From Melampsora larici-populina 98AG31 (taxonomy: Eukaryota > Basidiomycota > Pucciniomycetes > Pucciniales > Melampsoraceae), in NCBI RefSeq assembly GCF_000204055.1, contig NW_006768766.1:2780524-2844523 (forward strand): DNA of 64,000 nt, in the 5' to 3' direction. The translations under genes and the position numbers were made by a program. Position 1 is the first letter of the stretch. The number at the start of each line of letters is the position of its first letter. Shown piece by piece: positions 1 to 12,223 of this stretch. The notes beneath the pieces are model-generated. The model did no database searches. It was not told the DNA's origin and worked only from the letters and a program-made list of their open reading frames with translations.

Positions 1-136
1 AGCTTCTTGTATTAGATCAGTTCATGATCATGGTCTGAAAAGCAAGAGAAACAACATACCAAAACATGTTTTAGGAAGGCTTAAATTTTGTGTTGACAAT
101 ATTTGTGGTTGGTAATTTGTTATTAACAAAGGGAAA

Positions 137-516
137 CGGGATAATTCAGACTTTACAACATGTAACTTTTATACTGATGCCATCGGATATCTTACAGGTC
201 ATTTTGATTTTTGACAAATGATGTCATCCAGTTTACAGCCGTTGTATTATCTACTGGCAGATTTTTGAAAAGTTGTGTTGTTGCCAGATTTAACTTTTGA
301 AGTCAAAAACTCGAAAATTATGTCACTTTGAGAGTAACTCAATTGTTCATGTGCTAGATCTGACCAATGGGCAGTAAAGTTATCAGTCTCAAAAGGGTTT
401 TTTGGAGTTTTTGACCTCTACATTAAATCTGGCAACAACACAATGATCTAAAAATCTGCCAATAGATCTTACAACGGCTGTACCATCCAGTTTACCTGTG
501 TCCGACATTATCCCAT
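137..516. repeat. Foldback/MITE-like inverted repeat
   Basis: Two arms face each other. The left arm (about 228-330) reads ACAGCCGTTGTA at 235-246, then a GGCAGATTTTT stretch, then GTTGTTGCCAGATTTAA. The right arm (about 400-495) carries the reverse complement in the same order, ending TACAACGGCTGT at 470-481. The matches are imperfect. A GGGATAAT near 137 mirrored by ATTATCCC near 516 suggests the true ends lie there. There is no coding capacity, so I read it as an old non-autonomous DNA element. Target duplications could not be fixed. Confidence 0.6.
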
Positions 517-872
517 TGAGTTCACTATTGTCAGAAAAGTCATCACTTTTCTAGTTTTTTCTTTTTAGCCCACCCTCTGCTTCCCTTAGGTATTCTTTTA
601 TTGTTATATTTCTCATCTAAGATTTAAGAATCAGAGTATTATCTGCTGTATTCTTCTTTGAAAAAAAAATGTTTATCATTATTATGGTTTCTATTTTACA
701 TTTATTATCAAGGTTGTTTTTTTAAAAAAAAAAGCAGCAAATAAAAATCAGTTTCATTGTTATTATTTCCTTTTTGTCAAACTGTTGTTGGTTGTTTTTT
801 ATCAGTCTGAGCTATTGTTCCGCTACCACCCCGTAGGGGTTGTTTATTATGTTGAAGAATATTATTACCTGG
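517..872. other. Non-coding AT-rich stretch
   Basis: No credible gene is visible here. The stretch holds homopolymer A and T runs (around 660-670 and 718-732) and nothing else that I can name. Confidence 0.5.
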
Positions 873-1068
873 GGCATTACACTGCAAATATAATGTGTTT
901 CTCCGAGGTGAAAATGATTGAACTTAATGCACAAAATGATTAATAATGCAGATTTAATGCAGAAAAATGTAGATTTAATGTAGATTTAATGCACTTTTAA
1001 TCATTTTTTGAATTGAATGTAATCATTTTTCACCACAGAGAAACACATTATATTTGCAGTGTTATGCC
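873..1068. repeat. Short MITE with near-perfect terminal inverted repeats
   Basis: The left end GGCATTACACTGC (873-885), continuing through AATATAATGTGTTTCTC and GTGAAAATGATT, is mirrored by the right end GCAGTGTTATGCC (1056-1068). The arms are about 45 bp. The middle (about 925-1000) holds short tandem copies of a motif like AATGCAGATTT or AATGTAGATTT. It is non-coding and the family is unknown. Confidence 0.65.
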
Positions 1069-2815
1069 TTGGGATGTCACCCAAAACTCGTGCCACAATT
1101 TGTGGAATATTCTATTAAGTTTTCTAGTAAGTTTTACTTATCCACGTTTCCCATTGTTCAGTGATTGCCAGCTTGGTGCTGTTTCAAAGCTTCTGGTATC
1201 TTGCCTTGCTTGGACCTAATGTTGTGTTGCAAATACTGTGCTCTTAGGCCGCACTCATCTGGAGAAAGATTAAAATTCTGCTCAGTCTGAAGATTTGTTG
1301 ATCAAAGAGAAAGAAGGAAAAAGTATTGACTTACCAAGGAAAATAAGACACTTGGGTGGCAGACAACATATTTGGGAAGAATAAGCTGTCTGAAGTGCTG
1401 GTGACTGATTGAAATCCACAGCAGAGACTTTGTGAATGGCAAGGAAGAGAAATCCCTGAATTTGCCCAGAAGTTGAATGCATAGTGGCCTAGATGCTTTG
1501 CCATGGATTGGGAGGGTCTCTTGGGTTGATCATCCCCATAGTTTCCTTACAAGCAATTGATGTCTTTCTGTACATGTTCACAAGCTTCTGTCATATATTC
1601 TCAACAGTTGGATTGACATCAATGGCCTATTTTTAAGATTGATTAGTATCAAACAGTTGCCCAGTTCTGACAGTCAACAGCAAACAGGATTTCATATCTT
1701 GATTGAGAGATATGCTTATATTCATATCTTTATTTCAGCGGTATTTCAGCTGTATCACTTCAAAATTTAATCATTGAAATTCCATTTGGTCAAGCTAAAC
1801 TGGAATGACTGTATTTTACACTATCCTTAAACAGGAGGATCAGATCATGTGCCTCTGGTAAAATCCTGAAGAAGATATGTACAGCTGTTCAAGGCTAGTC
1901 TCAACCAAAGCCGCTCTGCAAAAGCAAAATTTGATTACACAACATAACTTGTTTCACCCCTAGTGATGAATGACATGTAATGACTCATTTTTGGGGGTTT
2001 TAGAGGTTCCTTAAGCTGATAGTGATTTGCTGAGCCAATTGGGTGGGTGGATCTTTTTTGACACCTCACATTTTGGACCTGGGGTACCTAAGAGCCTAAG
2101 TACACTTATTTAATTACTCAATTAGGTACCTATGAGCTTACGGTGACTTAATTAGGTCCCTGCATAAGTACGGCAGCACAGGGCAGCACTCAACAATTTA
2201 TTTATTTTGCTGGATCCATAACAATAAACAACTAATGAATAAGGATCTTAAGTGGGGCACATGCTGTTTGATCTTCACAAAAGAAAGTTGATCAAACAAG
2301 GGAAAAGATATCCCAAGGGTTTAATTGAGAATCAATTGTCACTCCAGCCTGGCTGGAAAGTTCAATGCAATCGGTGAATCTTTTCCTTTGCCAATTTTTT
2401 TGCTTGGGCATCAGTGAAGCCTTGTCTTTAGAAGGATTGATATGTCAGTATTGGTTCAAATATACAAGAAAAGAAGTGTGGTGAGCAATAGAACTGAAAT
2501 ACTGTGTTGTTTGATTGGTTGTTTTTCTATTGACCAATGAGAAGGTGGAGTGGGCCAGGACTGTGTTCTGATGTATCTAATGCAGGATTGTGAGCCACAT
2601 CAGATGAATTTTGCTCATGAGATTGTGTCTGAAATGTGTCTGATAAGACAGAGCGGATAAAACCATGGTTGAGACTAGCCTTGAACATGTACCAATGACA
2701 TCATGATAGGTTCTTGTCATGAGTCAGAAGCTGGTATCACTCTAAGATTTCAATGTCTTAGACTCAACCTTGGTCTGTGCAGTCTACACAGAGTCCAGCG
2801 CACACTTTTGTGAGC
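1069..2815. other. Intergenic, no gene recognised
   Basis: About 1.7 kb with only short open frames of no recognisable character. Around 2090-2175 there is a local repetition of GGTACCTA/TTAATTA-like words. I see no RNA gene or other interpretable signal. Confidence 0.45.
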
Positions 2816-2980
2816 ACCACCAACAAATCTACCTCGGATTGAAAACCCTGGGTATCCTCGGATGCCAAACCTTGGACAGAAGCTTCCCAATGCTTTGATC
2901 CAAGGTAATATTCAGCGCAAGAGAATACCTCGGATAGGAACCTCAGACAAGGTCTGTCCATGGATTTGCCTCCAATGATG
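2816..2980. repeat. Dispersed repeat, copy 1 (CCTCGG-rich)
   Basis: This aligns by eye, same orientation, with 57988-58152. Both start CACCACCAACA and end in a GATTTGCCT..GATGATGCC block, with shared words such as TTGGACAG and GATC(C/T)(A)AGGT. Copy 1 keeps several CCTCGG words where copy 2 has CTTGG or CTGAGG. A third CCGAGG-rich stretch at about 36830-37020 is similar in composition. The family is unknown and non-coding. Confidence 0.55.
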
Positions 2981-3529
2981 CCTCAGATCTCTCAACCCAA
3001 GGCATCTACATATGTTGGCAGTGGAGAGTTCTCATCACAGAAACAATCTCCTATTTTGCAATATCAAGGTATAAGAGTAATTGCATGGAGCAGTGATCAA
3101 AACAGAACCACTTGAAATCTTATACAACAATCACAATCATCAATCTCAGATTGTGGAAAAAAGAAACATGCACCCACAAGAATAGAAATCAAGCTATTCA
3201 TGAATCTCTTCCATCCTATCAAGAAAAGAAAAGTAAGATAATCTGAACTTAATCAAGACAAACAAAAACAGATAGAATGATTATTATTATAAAGATAAAG
3301 ATAATTTTGGTCTAGAGAAAGAGCTAATCGAATGAGGCCCATGGAAAGGGATTTCAAGAGAAACCCAACAAATCATTTTAAACAAACAACAAGCAAACAG
3401 AATGATCATAAAGATCTCAAACATATGCAGATAAAAAACGATTTAAAGGAAACCAAGACGCAATGGTAAGGTGATGAAAAAGTTTTGAGATCTATGTCTT
3501 ACTACAATCTGAGATGCGAGAAAAATTAT
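2981..3529. other. Downstream (3') region of the Mbp1-like gene
   Basis: A-rich on the plus strand, with no open frame of note. It presumably includes the 3' untranslated region of the minus-strand gene that ends at 3530. No clear polyadenylation signal was pinned down. Confidence 0.4.
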
Positions 3530-6372
3530 TCAAACCAAGCCAGCATTTACTCGACTCATGAAGCCGGCTACGCGATTTAAATCAAGATCAGGCCCATCAC
3601 TTTCCATAGCTACTATCAGTTGATTCAGAACCTCAATGTCAATCTTGCTGAGCCCTCCCTGCTCCAGATTAGGTTCCCCTGCAGAAGGCAAGGCATTTGA
3701 AGGGTCGGCGCTGTTAGTTTCTGTTGAAAGTTGTCGAAGGTGGTTCATAGCAGGCTGGATGAGCTGCCGAGGGGTTTTTGCAAATGACGACGACTGCTGA
3801 GAACCGGGCAAATACTGACATCCGATAAAAGTGCTGATGATTTTTAGATACTTGGCTTCCTGCGCCAGACTACAGCCTTTCATCAATCTGATTCGCTCCT
3901 GAAGTAATCCCAAGACACGCTGGTACCAGTTTTCCATTCTTCTCAAATAGACTAAACCAGTGGGGTTATTGACGGTGGGCATTTCTGGGTCTGGATCGAG
4001 TTGAAGGCCAATCTGATCCGACGACAGACTTACTAAGGTCGAACCGATACCCTTGTATTCAAAAGCTTTTCCCGCCCGTGCAGGCGAGCCATCGACCTCT
4101 GACCGACCTGTCCAATCAAACTGATCTTCTTCTTCAATCTTCTTTCGTAGTTTCTTGAGCCTCAGCTCAACCAAGTTAAGTCCGTCGAGCTCTTGCTTAG
4201 CTGCTTCTAGAAGCCTTCGTTGCTCTGTCAGCTCATGACTAGAAGTTTTCAGTTTACCAAGCACACGGTCCAATGCTGTGGAATGAAGCTGGATCTCGTC
4301 ATCAAACCCGGAGGTAAGCGTGTTGATAAGGGTCGTCATCGACTCAATTATCTCATTGGTTGTGCGCGGACGCTCCGGGCGGCTGTCATGCTCAGGCATA
4401 GCTGAGGGTTGATTGTTTTCTAGGACAGGCTGTGATGACGAGTCCTACAGAAATTCATAGTCGAAGAGAACGCCGTTAGTCACATGAGAATATGGAGTGT
4501 TTACGGCCACCACACTAGATAGATGAACAGAGTATATCACAGATTTCGGACACCAGTAAAAAAACTACTCAACCCCTATGCAGACTCCAAAATCTGCCGG
4601 ACCCAGTCCCAATTTGTTTGATATAGTCTTGGAAGCACCGACATCCAGAAGCATCTGAACGAGATGCTTGTTACCAACACGTGCAGCAATGTTGAGAGCT
4701 GTGTCTCCATTGTAATCAATTGCATCAATAAACTCCTTCTCGAACCGACCCTCATGTCGTTTTACAATCCACTCGCAAATGCATTCCATATAATACCGAG
4801 CGCTCTCGACACGATCCTTGATGCCTGCCGTTAAACAAATGTGATGTAGGACAGTGCGTTTCTGGTGATCAGTGGTGCATAGGGACGGGTACAAGATTTG
4901 TAAAAGTTGATCAAAACAGCTGTGATCGAAGTTGGTTGTCACCAGTGTTGCACGTATCAACGGGGTCTCGCCTACATTGTTGCCTCGAAACACATCTGCA
5001 CCAGACTTGATGAATTCCCGGACGAGACTGATTCTAGCTAGCGCTGAAGCCCAGTGAAGGGCGGTATGGGCGCACTCATCAAGTGGCATGTTGATATCCA
5101 AGTCAGGATCATCAAGAGCCTGGCCCAAAGCACCATGAGAGTCACCATCTGTTTGCCCAGGGGGGAGCCGAGATTCCGCTTCGCATGGATTTGCAAAAAG
5201 AGAAAGCACTGCGCGAACTTGTTGATCATGTTTTGAACTCGTAGGGTCATCAATGCTGAGTGATGCAGCAGATGCGCAGGGCCTTAACATAGGAAGTGGA
5301 GTTGATGGTATGGCAGGGGGACTAGGGACTGTTTGATGGAGTGGCGCGGGACCAGGTATCGGATGAGTTCGTGGCAACAGTGAGGATACGGAAGATTCGA
5401 ACAGCTGGTTCGGATCCTGGACACCGTTTGTAGTGCGATCGCTGGCATTAGAGTGGTGTGAGGGTGTATTGAAACGGCTACGCTTGCTGGGACCAACTCC
5501 TGATTGATGTTCCTCTGCTGTCCCATGAGTAGAGATCGATAATCGTTCCCGCTTATATGCGTATTGGCTTTGAGGTGGATCATGGAACGGCTTGGAGGAT
5601 GTCGGACCACTTGTACCATTGCTACTTGCGGCGGAATTCGGGGGCAACGATTGACCAGTCACAGATGTGATTGAATTGATTGTCCCAGTATCATTAGCAC
5701 CCACTGACTCCGCTGGGCCTGGAAGGTAGTCAAACAATGGGGCTAGAACTTCAACCACCTCAAACTGTTTGGCCAATTCATATGCCCGATAAAACGGAAT
5801 CCTGAGCGCGATCGGGCCCCGCAGTTTTTAGTGCAATTGCTTCATGGATAAAGTAAAAAACCATCACAGCAGATAAACTGACCACGTCCCCTGATATTTT
5901 CCATAACCTCCTTGCACCTTTTCGTGCTCTCTCATCGTGATATCTCGCTCCATGATCCTTGTTCTTTTAGATTTATCAAGTCCGGCCACCTTTAAAATTT
6001 GAGTTGCATTCATGTATGAGTCTGACCTTCTACGCATGACCCCAACCCCGCGGACCATCATCTCATAGACTGGGATGGAAGAATAAACCGCCATACTGTT
6101 GACATCCAAAGCCGTCAGATGTAGGTCAAACAGATTGATCAGTCTTCAGGATCTCTGGAAGTTTGGCGGAAAAATAAGCCTACTAGATTTCAGAATTGTT
6201 CTCCACATCTAGAAAGGTGGGAAATCAATTAGGTATCAATGTGTGAAGCAGCTTGACTTGGATCAGAGTGGAGCTCAAAAAAGGTAATCGACTAACTCGG
6301 GTTAGGAAATCGAGGAACGAGGTTGGTATGAGTTGAAGGCTCAGGAAGTTGAAGATCTGAATTGACGTTCAT
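3530..6372 (-). CDS. MBP1: APSES-domain cell-cycle transcription factor, Mbp1/Res-like (MBF DNA-binding subunit)
   Basis: Predicted exons on the minus strand are 6372-6297, 6208-6184 (25 nt), 6095-5883, 5801-4574 and 4444-3530. All phases agree and give about 818 residues. Residues about 33-130 form the KilA-N/APSES DNA-binding fold, with VPVYE-like [31 protein letters not shown] and [11 protein letters not shown]. Ankyrin repeats follow at about 340-510 ([39 protein letters not shown]). A coiled-coil-prone segment at about 575-615 precedes the C-terminal dimerisation region. In the family this protein binds MCB-type promoter sites with a Swi6/Cdc10-like partner and drives G1/S transcription in the nucleus; that role is inferred from family. 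The donor of intron 4 could alternatively be 9 nt upstream. Length and domain order are usual for fungal Mbp1 proteins. No stops or frameshifts were seen. Confidence 0.92.
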
Positions 6373-7639
6373 TATTTGATCGACGGAATCAGCAAGCAAT
6401 AGGATATAAATTCAAGATGAGAGATGATGAGATGGTTAAAGGAAGATGGTAAACAGAGTTGAGTTCCATTGAAATCCAATTGACAGGTTTATTTTAACAA
6501 TTCACGACAAATCAATTGGGGGATTGGATTGCTGGATTCTGCTGTGTCTCCTGATTTCTCTATAAGCATCATGTCGGCCTCCTTATCAGCTACAACTTCA
6601 CTCTATTAGCATATTTATATCTGCACTCCTCGGCAACGGTGTCATTCATCCAATTCACATCATTCAATCGATTCTCTAGGTCGCACTCTTCCACATCACC
6701 ACACAGCCTCTCAGTCTCCTTGATTCCACTGCTGTGCACTTTGCTTTATTCATTAACCCGCATATCAACTTCTTCATTTCTTCTTGCCGCATCATGTTCT
6801 TGTAACTGATTTAAATTTTCTTGTATGGCTATACATTGATTTTCGCACGTGTTGATCATTTTCCTACACGATCCATCACATGTTGGGTTATACGGTAAGG
6901 GGCGGGTGGAGTCCCTATCTAAATGTTTTGGAATCGCAGTAAAAATCAGAGCTTGTACCATTCAAAAAAGCCTACAATTATTTGCAGATTAATCTAGTTT
7001 TCAAACAGAATTGGGTTGTATATGTGGTCTTAGAAGCTCGTCCATTCAGAAGGCTCGTCCATTCAAAATACTCAGTGCCAACAGATTGCTTTGATTCACA
7101 GGTTGGGCTCAATTATCTTTTGCAGCAATTCGACCCACAGACGTAGGTTTACCAACCCATCAGCACTAGAGAGCAATTGTCAATGTTCATTCCTGGACTA
7201 CTGGGAATCCAGCAAGAAATACCAAGACATACACTCAGCAAGACTATCTCACTGTGATTGAAAATGTATGCCAAGTTGAGCATGTAGAATCTTTACTGGA
7301 GGGGGTTACCTGCACAACACTCTTTGGCCATCATCTAGCTTATTTTGAACATGAGAAGAGTATGATGCAAAACTGCTGCAGTCAGTTTAAAGAGACCCAC
7401 ATAAGAAGATACATTGAGCGGCAAGGCCAGTCCGTTTGGCTGTATCAGCTCTTCTGGCCGGAAGCTATATTTACATCAGCTATCGCAATCGAATTCCTTG
7501 TCCCCGCACATGCGTTTTAATCTTTTTTTGACCGCAAAACTTCAAAGAGCCGTCTCACGCGACCCCGTTCAATCATCGCCCTTTAAAAACAAAGCATAAG
7601 TTCAGATCGATAACACCAGACCATCAACCAAGTCGCCAC
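6373..7639. other. Promoter side of the Mbp1-like gene; intergenic
   Basis: About 1.27 kb between the start of the Mbp1-like gene and the 3' end of the RFT1 gene, both on the minus strand. The short open frames here (for example 7254-7520) show no domain, codon character or neighbour support. No MCB-like ACGCGT site was seen close to the start codon. Confidence 0.45.
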
Positions 7640-9523
7640 TCACGCAACTCCTGCACACGTCACAAAAGAAACGACCCCAATTATTAAATGTGCTCCTACA
7701 GCTGCCCATACCATCTGCCATCTCCCCTCTGGCTCCATCTTCACCCTAAACCCGCTCGAGCCGATCTCACTCCGCCTCACTAGCCAAGCTGAAATCAGGA
7801 AGACTAGTGAAACTACTTGATTTGGTAAGACCTCCGCCACTGAAAGTGCTTCGACTTTTCTACTAAACTGATATGATAACACAAATTTCCAACAATACCC
7901 AATTCGACAAGCCATATTGATACACGTGCAAAGTACCATACCTACCTCAGATCCGATATCTAACAAACTCATCAACCAGACCGATCCTCCAAATACTGCG
8001 CACCATACCACCATCATTTTACTCATCTTACCCAATTCTTTTTCATTCGCAACAGATTGCACAAATGCTTCTAAAACCCCATTTAACGCGAGTAATGGGA
8101 GCAAACCACAGTAAGCCCTCAAAATGTCCACTACCACCACCGATGCGCCTTTTCCTGAAGTTTCTAAATATGCCGAGTTTGGACCGAGGACAAGTAGTAA
8201 TGCCAATTTAACAAACCACGGACCAAAGGAAATGAGCACCAGTCCGATGTAAGATTGAAAAAGTACAAGGGCGGTTAGTGTGGCGAATGCGTGTTGTTCT
8301 TTAGCTTCCTTCTCAGTGGCGATGGCAGTGGTTCCGAGCGTTTTCGAAAAATATAGACGAGAAGTCTCTTCAATTGGTTGAAAAACAATTCTAGCCACCA
8401 AAGAACCTGAAGTGGATGATTTATTGTTCACTATCCAGGTGTAAATAAAGGTTGAGAATAATGGGGAGCAAACTTACCGTAATTCAAAGCCAAAGCATAA
8501 GCACCCTGATGAGCAATCGGACAGATCCGACCGATCAACATCTTATCACCCTCTGTCAAGAATTGTTTCAAAACCGATTGTTGGGTCAATGCACGTATCA
8601 GTGTGAAGTTTGTTCTACCTAATAGACTGTCCTCGAGAGGTTCATGTGATTTGAGTTTTGTATTGCTATTGGAGCCAGATGTCTGTCTAGAGCAATTTGA
8701 AGCGAAAGAACATCAGCATCAATCCCGTGTATGTGAATGCATGTTACATGTAGGATGAATATCGGACGATCATCATAGAGAGTGCCTACGATTTGGTATC
8801 AGAGTCAATTTGACTCAACGACCACTTTGGACAAAAGGCAATCTGCTTTGTTGAGGCATTTTGTGTTTTATTTTGATTGCGACATAGTCCGATGGCAAGT
8901 GAAGCACCATAGCTCAGTTGACCGATCGAGAACCCCAACAAAGCCCAATCCTTCCCTGTTCGTGACCCAAATATGATTATAGACAACGTAGTGACCGTCT
9001 TCAATAGCACAGCCTTGCCTTCGACTTTGACTCGGTCCGAGGTTTGAGCGTTCAATAAGTGATAGAGATAAGCAGGCTCTGAGGTCAATTCGCAAAGGCT
9101 TGAAAGATAATAAATAAATAGTGAAAGCCTAAAATAAGCTTGAGCTGATGTAGATTCCCCCACGCTTAGAACGTAAATCGTAAACAGTACAGTCGAGAGG
9201 ACGAATCCAGTTGGGAGAGGCACGAAGCAGCAATTGACGATTTGTTGGTATCGAGTGGAAAGATGAGAGTCGCGAAAAGTTGAGAATTCGAGTTGGAGTC
9301 TTGATAACGCCCCACGGACATTCTCTCGACTCAGAAAGAGTACAGTATTAAGAAGTACTTCGAGTTGGATCGAAGCAGTACCAAGAGCTTCCGGGGAGGT
9401 GAATCGAAGTAGAGCTTGATTCAAAGAGAAGGTGAGTAATCTAGATAAGAGTTGAAGTAAAACCAATGAAACACCAGTTCGGATGAAAGTTGAAGAAGAG
9501 CTTGACATCATCAAGTGCAACAA
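7640..9523 (-). CDS. RFT1: RFT1-like ER membrane protein (lipid-linked oligosaccharide pathway)
   Basis: Exons 9523-8790, 8686-8478 and 8406-7640 splice in phase (introns 103 and 71 bp) to about 569 residues, the usual size for fungal RFT1. Family hallmarks are visible: an N-terminal FTSPEALGTASIQLEVLLNT stretch, then TVLFLSRENVRGALSR; KQFLTEGDKMLIGR across exon 2; and YALALNYG joined by the last splice to SLVARIVFQPIEE. Many hydrophobic segments are consistent with a multi-pass ER protein of the MOP/MATE fold. RFT1 is required for the step linked to translocation of Man5GlcNAc2-PP-dolichol in N-glycosylation; whether it is the flippase itself is disputed. The first ATG could be at 9523 or four to five codons later. 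The frame is intact and ends on TGA, which argues against TGA recoding in this genome. Confidence 0.9.
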
Positions 9524-11008
9524 CTGAAAATGTAGTCACATGAACACATCTCAAGTTTCATCATCAACCATGTCAACTCTGGTGTCCCCACCACCACAAC
9601 TATCACTCCAGGACGCCTCTCAAGTCAGCTCCAAACGTCTCATCAAGCTTATCAGTTCTGGTCACTTATCCCGATGCAAAGCAATATGCCACCGAAAACA
9701 CCTGTTTTACTGAAGGTTTTGCTAGTAGGACTCAAAGATTGATGATCAAATCATGACACCGCTGGTCGCCTCTATTCTCACGAGGGCTGTGCAAGTCACC
9801 TCAAACATATCACTTGAGTTGTGACCATGCTGACAATCAATCAATCAAGGTGCATATCGGCGACCATATAGCTTCTTCAGCTCTGGCCATCCGTTCAGCC
9901 AGATGTTGATACCTGGCCAAGAATTATCAACTTCAAATTACCACTGAGCTCCAACCTGTCCATAAGATCCAAAAAGCCATAACCGGTGAATTCTCCCATC
10001 ACAAAGTACATGAACTGCCCTCAAAGGGCATGGCCCAAATATTCAAGAATAAATCAAGGGCTTCTCTGATGAATATTACCTGAGCATATCATGTATATAC
10101 CAATTTGATGGCTTCTGTTGCATCTTGCAGGCTCAAAAGCTATAGCATGTAGTGATTGCTACAACTTTGACAGTTCCTTATCAAAGTTCTGTAGATCTTT
10201 GAAACAATTATTTTCTCTGATTCAGTAGCTACATTATTTTTGCATTTGATTTCAGTTATCTTTCATCATGTCTCTATAATTCTACAAATCAGATCAGTCC
10301 CTTCAGAGAAGGCAATAGTGGGAACATGAATTTACAAACTGCGCTCATTTGAATGGTCAAACATCAGCAACCACATTATGTAAGTCTAGATTCATGAATG
10401 CATCCAAGGCCTTGAGCAAAAATTGAACCTACTGGAGCAATATGAAGTCACCAGATCAGAATTCATCATACTTCCCATACTGTGTCTCTCAGTCTTGCTT
10501 GTTTTGAATCTGTATACCTATCAATGAACCAACTGTGAATTCTGATGTGATTTTTGAATGTAGATAATAATGCACTCTGACCCACAAAATCATTGGACCC
10601 ACAGATTCAACTCTGATTGATTCTATGATCTCTATGTTCCACATACACCCAGAAATTGATGAGCATCTTTCCAAAGTGCACTGTAAGATATCTGCTTTAG
10701 TTAAAGAATGATTGGGTTAATAACTCAAGTGTCAATCGAGTTGTAAATGTTGAAATATGTGGTCAATGGCAATATAAGATATCGATAGATATCAACTGTC
10801 TTGGTGTCGACACAGATACTAAGAACTCCCTTTTAAGATCAATGCTTAACACAATATGCATATTTATTTCATGAGCTATCTTGTCCATACTCCATGCTCC
10901 AATTATGTACAGCATCATAGTACTTCTATATAGTTCATTGATGGAGATAATTCTACACCATGTCAATATCCTTGTAGAACCTTCACTGTGTCTGTATCCT
11001 TGTAGCAA
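9524..11008. other. Intergenic, no gene recognised
   Basis: About 1.5 kb with no convincing gene. A short direct repetition of TATCCTTGTAG occurs around 10967-11004 next to the following foldback element. Confidence 0.45.
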
Positions 11009-11499
11009 GTTGACGTGCACACACCAAAGACTTTTGATACATACTTGAAAGATCCTTTAAAGAGGTCTCCAGAATAGGCACACCTTCCCTTTGTCAACTG
11101 GGATGTTGACACACAGTTGACCCCGGCTGCTGACAAAGGATCCCACAAATCCTTTAGTCAAATGGTCATTCACAAAGGGTACTCAACACCAATCTCAGTC
11201 TAAAGCCTACCAAAAGATTTTCTGATTTTTTGCAAAACTCTCTGTGTGTGCATGTTGACATGCTAAAATGATACCAACATGGTGCTTCACGTGCACACAC
11301 AGGATTTTGACTGAGATTGTTGTTGAGCATCCTTTGTGGATAATGATTTATTTATAGGATTTGTGGAATGCTTTGTTAGCGGCTGGGGTCAATTGAGTGT
11401 CAACATCCCAGTTAATAAGGGGAAGATGTACCTGTTGTGAAACCTCTTAGAAGGGTCCTTTTGGGGTTCAAGAAAAGTCTCTTTTGTGTGCATGTCAAC
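11009..11499. mobile_element. Foldback MITE with long inverted arms (about 490 bp)
   Basis: The left terminus GTTGACGTGCACAC (from 11009) is mirrored by GTGTGCATGTCAAC ending at 11499. The inner arms also match: ACTGGGATGTTGACAC then TTGACCCCGGCTGC on the left, against GCGGCTGGGGTCAA and GTCAACATCCCAGT on the right. The arms are about 200 bp each with substitutions. It is non-coding, with no obvious target duplication. Confidence 0.65.
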
Positions 11500-11660
11500 A
11501 TTCTACAAAGCTAACAGTGCCAGTTCCACAGGTTTTTTCTGCATGCAATGTTAAAAAAACATGATTATGGAAGCCCATAGAGCCACACCTGATTTTTGCT
11601 TGCTGCTAGTTTGTATGTTATATACTTGACCAAACCAAATGCATCATTTCACAAAATTAA

Positions 11661-11942
11661 CTAAGTCCAATCTCGTACCGGGGTTTTTGCATCGCAAGCA
11701 ATGACCAAGGCACGAGGGACTTACACGGTAGGTCAGGCTTTTGGCGTGGATAGATTGAGATTCTAGTAGAGGGAATCTAGAATCTCAATTTCCACCACCT
11801 TTGCCCAAACTTTACCTCGGCAAAAAACGGCAGGCGTACAGCGCCTGCTTCTTCCCTTTCTTTCTGTCTATTTACTTTCTCTATTTCTCTCATTTTGTAT
11901 TTTTTTAATGTTCCAAACGTGATCATTTCATTTTTTGAAATT
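11661..11942 (+). repeat. Left terminal inverted repeat of the RecQ/DUF6589 element
   Basis: It begins CTAAGTCCAATCTCGTACC and passes through a GGTAGGTCAGGCTTTTGGCG block and a pyrimidine-rich stretch (CTTCCCTTTCTTTCTGTC). It ends in a CATTTCATTTTTTGAAATT palindrome-like word. It matches the right repeat almost base for base. It also contains an internal inverted word (GAGATTCTAGTAGAGG / GGAATCTAGAATCTC, about 11757-11791). Confidence 0.9.
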
Positions 11943-12223
11943 CAACTGCGGATTACATCTGTTTGTATGTAAATCTGAGCCCCGGACCCTGACCCGCTTA
12001 GGGCAGGGTTACTTTGCAGTTGCAGATCTGCAAGTGGTCAACACAGTTGCTGGCCTGCAACTGGGCCAAGGCACAAAAATTCATCGGAAAGAGGAAAATA
12101 TCGCTTCCAGTGTATGTATACAACATCAATGTTCATTTAGAAGAAATTCATTCAAGTTACTCTGTCTCCCACTGAGATTCAAACAAAAAGTGAACGATGA
12201 ACACACGAAGTTAACAGAAGGAA

